DNA of 51,041 bases from Burkholderia sp. Ac-20379 (GTDB lineage: Bacteria; Pseudomonadota; Gammaproteobacteria; Burkholderiales; Burkholderiaceae). The notes beneath the pieces are model-generated. The model made no database searches. It saw nothing but the letters and a program-made list of their open reading frames with translations, and was not told where the DNA came from. Positions 8,290 to 15,987 of this stretch are shown piece after piece. Position 1 is the first letter of the stretch. Each line of letters begins with the position of its first letter. The stretch covers positions 1 through 51,041 of the forward strand of contig NZ_JAAGPF010000012.1 in the NCBI RefSeq assembly GCF_017104645.1, given 5' to 3'. The position numbers and the translations under genes are program-made.

Positions 8290-8803
8290 TCAGGTGTCTC
8301 GCATGTAGCTGCTTTGGGTCTCGTGCTCGTTATCGGGAGGGCACGGGCGTACCGAGCGTATGGATGAGCCAAGTGTTCCGCGCAGCGAAGTCAAGCGGGC
8401 CCGTGCGGTCGCGCTGCGCTTGCGGTGGCTCTCGATGACCTCTACGTTTTCTGGTGAGAACTCGTGTGCGGCCCGTTGTGAGTCGAGGAAGGCCACGAGT
8501 TCACCGACACGCCCAGGATGGAACACGGCGCCCCACCGGAACGACCCGGTACGCATTGCCAGCGCGCAGGCTTGTCGCCTCCACCGTCGACCGCTGCACC
8601 TCGCGAGCGTAAATCAGTACATCAATCTGCTCACACCCACACTTGCGAAGTGTCCGCAGCACGAACGTCTCGAACCCAAAGACGCTGAACGTGTAGGTGG
8701 TGGAGAACGCACGTCGCGGCTTCGCCCCCTGAATAAATGACAACAATGTCTTCTTGCATAACCGCGGCCCTAAGGCCGCTTCACTCGGAGATGCCGTCCG
8801 CAT
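8290..8803 (-). pseudogene. Frameshifted PLD-like (HKD family) remnant
   Basis: Two overlapping minus-strand frames appear to be parts of one gene. The first (8803 to about 8530) carries SFIQGAKPRRAFSTTYTF, FETFVLRTLRKCG and a YRVVPV strand, as in the N-terminal half of PLD-like proteins. The second frame (8556 to 8290) carries GAVFHPG, resembling the FHPK step that normally follows YRVVPV in the same frame. The shift therefore falls around 8525-8555. The expected HxK catalytic motif and the second half are not found, so the gene looks dead and truncated. Two unrelated small ORFs remain an alternative. Confidence 0.45.
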
Positions 8804-8908
8804 GGTCTCTCACGCCGATCCATCCCCGCACTCGGGGAAGACGTTTTATTTACGGCTAAAACTCTCGAAATTTTATGTCTGGCGTCGGCGCATGAGCGCA
8901 GGCGCACG

Positions 8909-10213
8909 CTACGTATTCTGGATGCCAGTCGGAAACAAAACCGCGTTTAGCTTTTGCCAGGTTTCCGTGCTCGGGAGCGTCGCATTACTATGTGCGGCGT
9001 TCTCATAGCGGGAGGGCATCGCAGCATGGATGCCCACTAACCGTGCAAGTTCGCTGTAGGTTAGGCCGGCAGCAAGTCGCGCTTCTTGCAGCGCCGACCG
9101 GAAGTCAACTGCGGTAACGTCGGGTAACCGTGTCGGTATGCTTGCGGCGGTAGACGAACAAGTCTCAGCGCGAAGCCGAGATTTCGCCTGCGCAACACCA
9201 GACCGGTTGGTGGTTAGCCGGCTCTCGCTGGTACTTCTCGCGCCCCGGTAGAGCTCACTGTTTTCACGACCGCTATGCGTATCGCGAAAACGATAGAAAT
9301 CGTAGCCGAGCATGAAAAGCGCGGCCTCCAACCTGCGAAGTCCATCAGGCCCTGCGCACCATTTCGCGCCAGCCTTGTCACGCGCTTCGGACAAAATCCA
9401 GTTGGCCCAGACGTTCACCCGTGCCCACGACTTAGAACCGTAATGTCCGCCGTACAACTTGCCAAAATGATGTCCGTCGGTGGATGGGTCACGCAACGTA
9501 CCGCCGCCGTCACCGTTGGCCCACAGGAACTGGAGTCTTTCTGGAACGCCTGCAAAGCGCGGTAGGGAGGCAAGGTATCTTTGCACGAGCAACCCAAGGG
9601 CAGCCCCAACCCGACCATCGTAAATAATGTGTTCGGGAAGTGCCAGCGCATAGTATTTCGTCCAACCGGCGTTCATTCTCGGCGAGTGGATGTGGCGGCT
9701 CTCGCGTTCGCCGAAAGCCTCGATGTCCGGACTGTCGCCGCTCAGTGATTCTCGACCCATGCGCAGGACATGGGGGAGAGCTTGTCCTTGTTGCTTTGCC
9801 CAGCTCATATTCGCGTCGTACGCGCGACGTCTCTCTCCAAAGCCCCACTTCATCACTTCGTGACATGCCGTTTCGGCTAGTTCCCGCGCACGCGAACCAT
9901 TCTCCCCCTCAATGGCTTCCTTGATTCGCGCGCTGACTATGCCGAGCGCCATCATGTTGCCCTCAAAGTCCTTTCGGTTCCACCAATACATATCAAAAAG
10001 GCTTTCAAGACTTTCGGCACGCACTACGTAGACTGGACCGCCACCGTTTCGGTAGTCGTGGTAACCACCAGGGAACTTGTCGTCAAAGCCATCATAAAGT
10101 TGATTTCTTGAAAATCCGATGGAAAGCCCGAGGGACTTGCCCTGGATGACGCCAGCCAGGAAGGCGACGAAATCCCGAACGTCTCTATCTTCGAGGTAGT
10201 CAATACGGTTCAC
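8909..10213 (-). CDS. Unknown protein with C-terminal XRE-type helix-turn-helix
   Basis: The 434-residue protein begins with GTG at 10213. About 330 residues of the N-terminal part belong to no family I can name; it has a stretch ALPEHIIYDGRVGAALGLL and several conserved-looking Trp/Gly/Tyr positions (FPGGYHDYRNGGG, YWWNRKDF, FYRFRD). The segment around YDGRV faintly recalls OGG-fold glycosylase-like proteins, which I cannot confirm. A polar linker (about 325-370) joins it to a clear Cro/C1 domain (about 375-430: EARLAAGLTYSELARLVGI). The gene lies 113 nt after the Sir2 fragment on the same strand. A DNA-binding effector or a self-regulating protein is plausible. Confidence 0.65.
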   Translation of the reverse strand: MNRIDYLEDRDVRDFVAFLAGVIQGKSLGLSIGFSRNQLYDGFDDKFPGGYHDYRNGGGPVYVVRAESLESLFDMYWWNRKDFEGNMMALGIVSARIKEAIEGENGSRARELAETACHEVMKWGFGERRRAYDANMSWAKQQGQALPHVLRMGRESLSGDSPDIEAFGERESRHIHSPRMNAGWTKYYALALPEHIIYDGRVGAALGLLVQRYLASLPRFAGVPERLQFLWANGDGGGTLRDPSTDGHHFGKLYGGHYGSKSWARVNVWANWILSEARDKAGAKWCAGPDGLRRLEAALFMLGYDFYRFRDTHSGRENSELYRGARSTSESRLTTNRSGVAQAKSRLRAETCSSTAASIPTRLPDVTAVDFRSALQEARLAAGLTYSELARLVGIHAAMPSRYENAAHSNATLPSTETWQKLNAVLFPTGIQNT

Positions 10214-10326
10214 GACGAGTCAACTCTTGGTAGAAGTCAGTTCGAGCCAGCGATGGGGTCTTGATTTTTCGCACCAGGGTCCGTTCTAGTTAACGGAAAA
10301 GTCGACGGTTTCTGAAGAGGACATGC

Positions 10327-10788
10327 TCATCGGTGGAATTGGATGTCGATTTGTTGCAGCGCGTCTCGCGCTGCGCATGCCATTCCTACCCCGACTGCAA
10401 TCGGTATCGTCGATTCTCGCGGGTTGATGCGGATAACACGAGGGCCATGCCTTTCACTAAATCGCCTCACGGTCGGTATTGCCTGGCAAGTGCCCACTTC
10501 GACCACTACCAGGCGCTGGCCACGTTTGAACCAGGATGCGAGCTGCTTTTCCTGCCTCTCCGCGTGCTTCTCAACCCATTGCCAGTCCCCGGACATCAGA
10601 ATGCTTGGCCTCGCGAGACCTCCACAATGTGGACACCTCGGCATTTCGTGTTCGAGCAGACATGTCGTTTCGTCGACGGCAGGCAGAAAGTCGTTAGCAG
10701 ACAAGGTTGCGTCGGTACAAGCCTCGACGCATTGAAGCCGATGGATGGTGCCGTGGCATTCCAGCCTGATTGCGATTTCGTTTTCCAT
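10327..10788 (-). pseudogene. C-terminal half of a Sir2-type NAD-dependent deacetylase
   Basis: The 153 residues begin where a sirtuin's second half starts. ECHGTIHRLQC holds the catalytic-type His and first zinc-ligand region. CPHCGG supplies a second Cys pair, ILMSGDWQW follows, and VVVEVGTCQAIPTVRRF with RINPRE matches the end of the NAD-binding fold. The N-terminal Rossmann part (GAGxS, PDFR) is absent, and there is no room for it because the upstream WYL gene ends 41 nt earlier. A GGGGTAG ribosome-binding site precedes the ATG, so the fragment may still be made. A dead remnant is most likely; a stand-alone zinc domain is an alternative. Confidence 0.7.
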
Positions 10789-10829
10789 CCACTACCCCGA
10801 TTACGCGGCTTAATTTGCCGGTGTACCGT

Positions 10830-11894
10830 TCAAGCGGCAGTGCCATAACGCTTCGCCAGTACAGCCGCCTCGCGGGCGAATTCGTTGCGGAGTACGGTCG
10901 GTGCCAGAATCTCCACTGCAGCGCCGAGGGAACGAAGCCACCATCGCAGCTTGACGCTCGGGACCACCGTTCCTGTCACCTTTATTCGGCCGTCGGGCAG
11001 TGGCGTATGTCGCTGATCCTCCGACATGCGCCGCTCCTCAAGTCGCTTTGCCTCGGACGGCTCTAGCGCAAGTTCCAGCACAACCGGCGCCTCAGGAAGA
11101 AAGTCGAACACCTGCTCCTTTTCAATCGTCGCCTTCAGGTTGAAATCCCGTGGGTACGCAAACGCTGTCCCGGAATCGCCCGCAGAAATACAACGGTCCA
11201 GTCGATACAAAATTCGAAGCCAGTTTGGCTTCCCTTCCTCGGGGCGTGGCGGGTGGTCCGGACTCTGGGCGACCATGTACATGAGCCCGGCTGATTCGAC
11301 AAGTGCAAGCGGCCAGAGCCGTTTCGGCTTTATGTCTTCATCCCTTATCTCCTTGTAGGCCGGCCGATACCGAACAAGGAGTTCGCGCTCGAAGAACGTC
11401 GCAGTCACAACCGTCTGGAAGACTTCCGGGTCGATGGGCGGCCGCCCCAGCAAATAGGTCGGCTCCACTGAACCAATCTTGTGTACCCACGCCCGATACA
11501 GCCGGCTGTCTTCCCCGTCTTGCGAAAGACGGGTATCGGCGGCTTTGAACAGTGGTTCGATGTCCATGGTGACCGCTGCGGGCAGCTTGTCCGCCACAAA
11601 GCGCCGGAGCGCGTGGAATGCTACCGCTTCCGAGGCGCTCATCAGGCCGGTCATCTGGTTGGCACCCTGCAACCACGATTTGCGCTGCCATAAAAGCTGC
11701 TGCCCGTCCATTGTGCACAACACAAGCTTTTCACGCTCAAGCCGAGCAAGGCGGCGTCGAACCTGCCGCGGATAGTCGACCTGGTGCCCTCGGTCGGTCA
11801 GTAGTTGGATAACCCGTGAAGTGGGCATCCACGAGTCCGATTCCCTGTCCGTAGGCAGGATTCGAAGAATCGCTTCATCAAGGCTGGAAGTCAT
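10830..11894 (-). CDS. WYL-domain transcriptional regulator (distal)
   Basis: The 354-residue protein has an N-terminal winged helix-turn-helix (about 8-60, with QVRRRLARLEREKLV), a middle helical region (SASEAVAFHALRRFV) and a WYL domain (about 165-240: VRYRPAYKEIRDEDIKPKRLWPLALVESAGLMYMVA, LYRLDRCISA), then a C-terminal WCX-like domain (about 255-345). It differs strongly from the WYL protein at 7285-8286 and is not a recent duplicate. It is transcribed away from the 5'-nucleotidase gene; the shared 124-nt gap holds a nested inverted repeat that could be its operator. Downstream on the same strand are the Sir2 fragment and the XRE-fusion gene. Confidence 0.88.
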   Translation of the reverse strand: MTSSLDEAILRILPTDRESDSWMPTSRVIQLLTDRGHQVDYPRQVRRRLARLEREKLVLCTMDGQQLLWQRKSWLQGANQMTGLMSASEAVAFHALRRFVADKLPAAVTMDIEPLFKAADTRLSQDGEDSRLYRAWVHKIGSVEPTYLLGRPPIDPEVFQTVVTATFFERELLVRYRPAYKEIRDEDIKPKRLWPLALVESAGLMYMVAQSPDHPPRPEEGKPNWLRILYRLDRCISAGDSGTAFAYPRDFNLKATIEKEQVFDFLPEAPVVLELALEPSEAKRLEERRMSEDQRHTPLPDGRIKVTGTVVPSVKLRWWLRSLGAAVEILAPTVLRNEFAREAAVLAKRYGTAA

Positions 11895-11954
11895 CAGTCT
11901 GTGCGTTGTTCAACGGTGCGTGAGTCAGCTTTCGGGCTTGTCGTGATTCTACGA

Positions 11955-11989
11955 GAGGGTTGGGACACTTTTTGTCCTTTGCGACCCTC
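11955..11989. promoter_or_regulatory. Nested inverted repeat between WYL regulator and 5'-nucleotidase
   Basis: GGACA (11963-11967) and TGTCC (11973-11977) form a perfect repeat around five bases. They are flanked by an outer pair, GAGGGT (11955-11960) and ACCCTC (11984-11989), with unequal spacing. The site lies in the divergent promoter gap, 61 nt from the WYL start and 30 nt from the nucleotidase start, so an operator for the WYL protein is the natural guess. Confidence 0.45.
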
Positions 11990-12018
11990 ATCATTGTCTC
12001 CAGCCACAGGAGAGACCT

Positions 12019-12924
12019 ATGACTTCGACCACAAGAATCACCATCGCCGTTTCCGCCCGGGCGCTGTTCGACTTTGAGGCAGAAAATCGGCTGTTTCAGG
12101 AAGACGACCCATCGGCGTATTGCGCACTTCAGGCCACGCGCCTGGATGTCCCTGCGAGCCCGGGCGTGGCCTTTCCGTTGGTTCGAAAGCTCCTCGCTTT
12201 CAATAGCGGCGGGAGCAACGACGTCGAGCTTGCCATCCTGTCGCGCAACGACCCGGTTACGGGGCTTCGGGTGTTTACATCGGCCCGCCATCATGGGCTG
12301 GCCATCAGCCGAGCCATTTTTACTAGCGGTGCAAAGCCCCACCGCTACCTTGCGCCACTTGAGGCAAACCTGTTCCTTTCCGCTCATGGGCCGGACGTCA
12401 GAGAAGCGATGTTGGCAGGATTTCCCGCAGCCCGGGTCTACCCGGTTTCAGGTTTGGCTACCGCTCAGAATGACGAGGAACTGCGCATCGCGTTCGACGG
12501 AGACTCAGTCCTCTTCAGTGACGAGGCCGAACGTGTTTTCAAAGAGCGGCAGTTGCTGGAGTTCAACGCGCACGAGGTGCGTCACGCGCGTTCGCCGTTG
12601 CCTGCCGGCCCGCTGAAGCCATTCCTTGCCGCCCTGTGCGCACTTCGAGGTCAGCGCCGCGCGGTGCAGGTGCGCGTGGCACTGGTCACAGCCCGCAGCG
12701 CGCCGGCGCATGAGCGGGCGATTCGCACGCTGATGGCGTGGGGCGTCGCGGTCGACGAGGCCATGTTTCTCGGCGGTAAGGAAAAAACTGCCTTTCTCGC
12801 GGAATTCAGGCCTGACATCTTCTTCGACGACCACGTACGCAACTGCGAAGCAGCCTCGCAACTCGTGGCGACGGGGCACGTGCCATATGGCATCAACAAT
12901 GAATGCCGGCCAGTTCTTCATTGA
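12019..12924 (+). CDS. 5'-nucleotidase, cytosolic cN-I family (PF06189-like)
   Basis: The 301-residue protein matches the cN-I 5'-nucleotidase family along its length. It has ITIAVSARALFDFE at the start, ILSRNDPVTGLRVF, LFLSAHGPDVREA, VLFSDEAERVFKE, then LVTARSAPAHERAIRTLMAWGV, FLGGKEKTAFL and IFFDDH at the end. The HAD-like fold dephosphorylates nucleoside monophosphates in the cytosol. AGGAGA lies 7 nt before the ATG. It is divergent from a WYL regulator and overlaps or abuts the next gene. Such nucleotidases recur as cargo of integrative elements; a role in nucleotide depletion during phage attack is conceivable but not shown. Confidence 0.85.
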   Translation: MTSTTRITIAVSARALFDFEAENRLFQEDDPSAYCALQATRLDVPASPGVAFPLVRKLLAFNSGGSNDVELAILSRNDPVTGLRVFTSARHHGLAISRAIFTSGAKPHRYLAPLEANLFLSAHGPDVREAMLAGFPAARVYPVSGLATAQNDEELRIAFDGDSVLFSDEAERVFKERQLLEFNAHEVRHARSPLPAGPLKPFLAALCALRGQRRAVQVRVALVTARSAPAHERAIRTLMAWGVAVDEAMFLGGKEKTAFLAEFRPDIFFDDHVRNCEAASQLVATGHVPYGINNECRPVLH

Positions 12925-12937
12925 GCGAGTGCGAGCG

Positions 12938-13324
12938 ATGAAGCAGGAATTTGAAATCACTCTGATGGCGAGCTACCCGGCAATCTACCGCTCCTTGAAG
13001 CCGCGCTTTTCCGGCGGTTGCCTGTTCGAGTGCGACGATGGCTGGTATCGCATCATCGACGAGTTGTCGCGCAAGCTCGAGCTGGAATCGTGGAGGTCGC
13101 ATCTGGGCGCGATTGAAGTGCGGGAGAAGCTGGGCAGTCTGCGTTTTCGTCTGCGCGGCGAAATAACAGACGCGGTGGACAACTGGCTTACCGAAGCTGC
13201 ATGGTTGAGCCAGCGTACCTGCGAACGGTGCGGTCAGCCGGCGACGCTGCGCGGGCATAAGGATGGCCGGGTAAAGACGCTCTGCCCAATCTGTGCCACG
13301 GCGATGTACTACGTTGTCGAATGA
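12938..13324 (+). CDS. Zinc-ribbon protein of a phage/mobile-element family
   Basis: The 128-residue protein carries FECDDGWYRIIDELS and VREKLGSLRFRL, a pattern I know from uncharacterised proteins common in prophages and islands (FECGDGWY...KEKFGGLRF). It ends with two CxxC pairs (CERCGQPA and CPICA) forming a zinc ribbon. An ATG at 12938 gives the family-like start MKQEF; an in-frame ATG at 12887 would overlap the nucleotidase by 38 nt and add 17 residues. The tight spacing suggests co-transcription with the nucleotidase. Function is unknown. Confidence 0.7.
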   Translation: MKQEFEITLMASYPAIYRSLKPRFSGGCLFECDDGWYRIIDELSRKLELESWRSHLGAIEVREKLGSLRFRLRGEITDAVDNWLTEAAWLSQRTCERCGQPATLRGHKDGRVKTLCPICATAMYYVVE

Positions 13325-13418
13325 CGTCGCCGCGACAAAATTTTCTGCCGATGAGACGGATGAAATGCCATGCCGCAACTCATCGAACATATTGACCTCC
13401 TCCCGACTAGCCGAGCGC

Positions 13419-13910
13419 CTAGACTTGGAGGTTTCCGGCCTTAAGATGAGCGAGCCGAAACTCGCACGGCGTCAGATCGCCCAGCGAACTATGCGATCTG
13501 AAGTCGTTGTAATTCTGCCGCCAGCGCTCGATCTTTTCCCGGGCATCGTCCAGTGACAAGAACCCATGCACGTTCAAACATTCGTCCCGCAAGCTACCGT
13601 TGATCGATTCGATGAACGGATTATCCGTGGGTTTGCCAGGACGCGAGAAGTCAAAGGCCACACCGTTTTCATACGCCCAGTGATCCAATGCGCATGAGAT
13701 GAACTCGCTGCCGTTATCGACCTGTATGCGTTTTGGTGTACCACGAAGCGATTTCAGATGGTTCATCGTAGCGACTACATCGGCTGCCTTCAAGGCGTAA
13801 TCGACAGTGATCGCCACGCTCTCCCGACTAAAATTATCGACCACAGTTAAGGCGCGGATTTTCTGCCCATTGAACAGCTGATCGGCCACGAAGTCCATGC
13901 TCCAGTCTTC
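13419..13910 (-). mobile_element. IS3-family transposase orfB remnant
   Basis: The frame encodes the catalytic DDE core of an IS3-type OrfB: the first Asp in WSMDFVAD, the second in QVDNGSEF, the Glu in FIESINGSLRDECLN, then the terminal HSSLGDLTP and EF motifs. Upstream of about 13910 the frame runs on to 14030 in sequence that no longer looks like a transposase, and no OrfA or terminal inverted repeats were found. The element is 5'-truncated and inactive. It lies between the defence-like genes and the catabolic module, marking a probable joint in the island. Confidence 0.85.
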
Positions 13911-14084
13911 GCTGCTACGGTTTTTCGGGGGGAGGTCAATGAAGATCCTCGCCGGGGTGGCGGAGCTAGTGCTCCGATGCGCAAAACTGACGAGCAACAC
14001 CGGCTGCGGGGGCATCTCACGAGAGCACACTAGTGTTCCGCCCCCTCGCGCCGATGGTTGTTCAAGTGCCTAGGCAATCAGTCG

Positions 14085-15446
14085 TTACTGCCGTCTAGCG
14101 ATATCCTTGAAAGACTCCAGCCCCGTCTTGCTGGTCGGATCCAGCTCAGACATCAAACCGGCATTGCGCGTCTCTGGCGCAAACAGCTGGCAGACGATGC
14201 CGCCAATAATGAGCGCCCCAACGCAAAACAAGAGCGACTCCCGAATTCCCAACTGCTGCACCGAGATAGGTAGTAGAAACGTTGCTGCGGCCGATCCGAG
14301 CCGACTGCATGCAATCACGATGCCGACTCCCGAAGCGCGCAATTCGGTGGGGAAAAGTTCCGGCGTGTAGACGTACTCCAAGTTGGCCGCGCCAGACAAC
14401 ACACAAGCAAAAAGTCCAAACAGAACAATCGTGAGAATGGTGCTTTGGTTCAACGTGGCCAGCGCGAAAAGGATTGCTCCGCACGCATAAAATGATCCGG
14501 TCAAAAATACGCGGCGCGGGATACGGTCGATTATTGCAAGCCCAATCAAAGACCCCACAATCAGCAAGATGTTGTAGACGACTGCTCCAACATAGCTATT
14601 GTGAACGTTCAGCGATTCCAGCACTTTCGGGCTGAAGGTTCCCAATGCGAAATACGGAATCACCTGACATGTGAAGAACACGCATCCGACGATAGTGTTC
14701 CTACGCAGTCGAGGAGAAAACAAGGTGCCAAAGCTCACGCGCTTGTTCGTAGCGTTACTTACTGGTCCGACGGCGGCCACCACGTTTTCGCCGAATTTCT
14801 CGAGCATGACCTTAGCCGCTTCTGCCGCACGCGATTTCTTGATGAGCCAAAGCGGGGACTCCGGGACACCTAGTCGAAAGGGGAAAATGATGAGTGCAGG
14901 CACGCCGCTCAGCGCGAGCATCAATCGCCAAGAGTCCGGCGCGACGTCCTTCAGCAAGAGCCCCACGATATACGCGCTGACATATCCTGACGCCCAGGCA
15001 ATCGATAGCGTGCTCAGGAGTCTTCCTCGATAGCGCCGGGGAACGTATTCGACGATCATCGATTTACTGACGACGTAGTCGGCACCGAGGATTACACCAA
15101 GGAAGATCCGAAATATGAAAAGCTCTGTCGGTGACGTAACAAAATACTGGGCGGCAGATACCACCGCGAAGAGCACCATGTCATAGCCGAATACCCATCG
15201 GCGACCGAAACGGTCAGCCAGCGGGCCAGCAATGAGGCTTCCGAGGAAAAGCCCGATAAGGGAGGCGGCGCCAAGCAACCCCATCCAAAATGCGCTTAGA
15301 TGCAACGGAACGGCCGCAATAGTGACCGCGATTCCAACGATGCCGAGAACGAATCCGTCGCTGAAAACGCCTCCGGTGCCGGCGAAAGCGACGCGAAGAT
15401 GGAATTTGCTCAACGGCAAGTCTTCCATAAGTATTGGTTTGTTCAT
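14085..15446 (-). CDS. MFS transporter (metabolite:H+ symporter / sugar-porter-like)
   Basis: The 453-residue protein has about 12 membrane helices with MFS signatures: GPLADRFGRR between helices 2 and 3, PESPLWLIKK after helix 6 and PELFPTELRASGVG near helix 10. These place it among metabolite:H+ symporters rather than drug exporters. The start at 15446 has AGGAG 7 nt upstream and was preferred over a longer 5' frame. It is the last gene of a minus-strand set with LysR, FAD oxidase and RidA genes, so it likely imports the amine or amino-acid-like substrate of that module. Confidence 0.88.
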   Translation of the reverse strand: MNKPILMEDLPLSKFHLRVAFAGTGGVFSDGFVLGIVGIAVTIAAVPLHLSAFWMGLLGAASLIGLFLGSLIAGPLADRFGRRWVFGYDMVLFAVVSAAQYFVTSPTELFIFRIFLGVILGADYVVSKSMIVEYVPRRYRGRLLSTLSIAWASGYVSAYIVGLLLKDVAPDSWRLMLALSGVPALIIFPFRLGVPESPLWLIKKSRAAEAAKVMLEKFGENVVAAVGPVSNATNKRVSFGTLFSPRLRRNTIVGCVFFTCQVIPYFALGTFSPKVLESLNVHNSYVGAVVYNILLIVGSLIGLAIIDRIPRRVFLTGSFYACGAILFALATLNQSTILTIVLFGLFACVLSGAANLEYVYTPELFPTELRASGVGIVIACSRLGSAAATFLLPISVQQLGIRESLLFCVGALIIGGIVCQLFAPETRNAGLMSELDPTSKTGLESFKDIARRQ

Positions 15447-15611
15447 GCTGTCTCCTGATCTACTCAAACCATTTCGCCCCCAGCTAAAAAGCCGAAGGCG
15501 TTGCCCTATCCGACCCGACGGTGATGTCTGTGGCATTGAGGATGCGGAAATTTTTCTAACGACGGGCGTGTTTATTGACCTCGACCGATATCGTCAAGTT
15601 GGCAGCGCCAC

Positions 15612-15968
15612 TTATTCAGCTGCCGCCGCCGTCACTACAACCTCAATTAGCTTTTTGGGTGAGGCCAAAACAGTGCCGACCGTAGCGCGAGAAGGCGCAT
15701 GGCCCTCAGCTACCCAGTCATCCCAAACCGCGTTCATAAGATGGAACTGAGACATGTCCGACAGAAATATCTGGCAAAACAGAATTCTCGACCGATCTGA
15801 CCCGCTCTCTCTAAGCAGTTCATCGACGGATGCTAGTACCTGGCGGGTCTGCCCCGTCATGTCCTGTTCGACGTCAGTTGCGACCTGGCCTGCGAGGTAC
15901 AGAACGCTTCCGTGTCGAGTCACTTGTGCCATTCTCTTGGTCACGCGGCTTCGTTCAATTTCAGACAT
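15612..15968 (-). CDS. RidA/YjgF-family reactive-intermediate deaminase
   Basis: The 118-residue protein is of the usual RidA length and shows the family features LYLAGQVATD, TGQTRQVLASVDELLRESG, ILFCQIFLSDM and APSRATVGTVLASPKKLIEV, with the Arg of SRAT placed as in enamine-binding members. RidA proteins hydrolyse reactive enamines and imines to keto acids and ammonia. The gene lies 19 nt downstream of the FAD oxidase, whose product would be an imine, which makes a shared pathway very likely. The final catalytic-type CxxE region is replaced by VTAAAAE, so it belongs to a RidA subfamily rather than the archetype. Confidence 0.88.
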   Translation of the reverse strand: MSEIERSRVTKRMAQVTRHGSVLYLAGQVATDVEQDMTGQTRQVLASVDELLRESGSDRSRILFCQIFLSDMSQFHLMNAVWDDWVAEGHAPSRATVGTVLASPKKLIEVVVTAAAAE

Positions 15969-15987
15969 TTATTTTCTCCATCTTGGA

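Noticed and set aside
10333-10848. A 171-codon plus-strand frame
   Set aside because: It is antisense to the Sir2 fragment, which has clear family motifs.
13911-14030. N-terminal extension of the IS3 transposase frame
   Set aside because: The residues do not resemble an IS3 OrfB N-terminus; the similarity starts near 13910, so this is flanking sequence.
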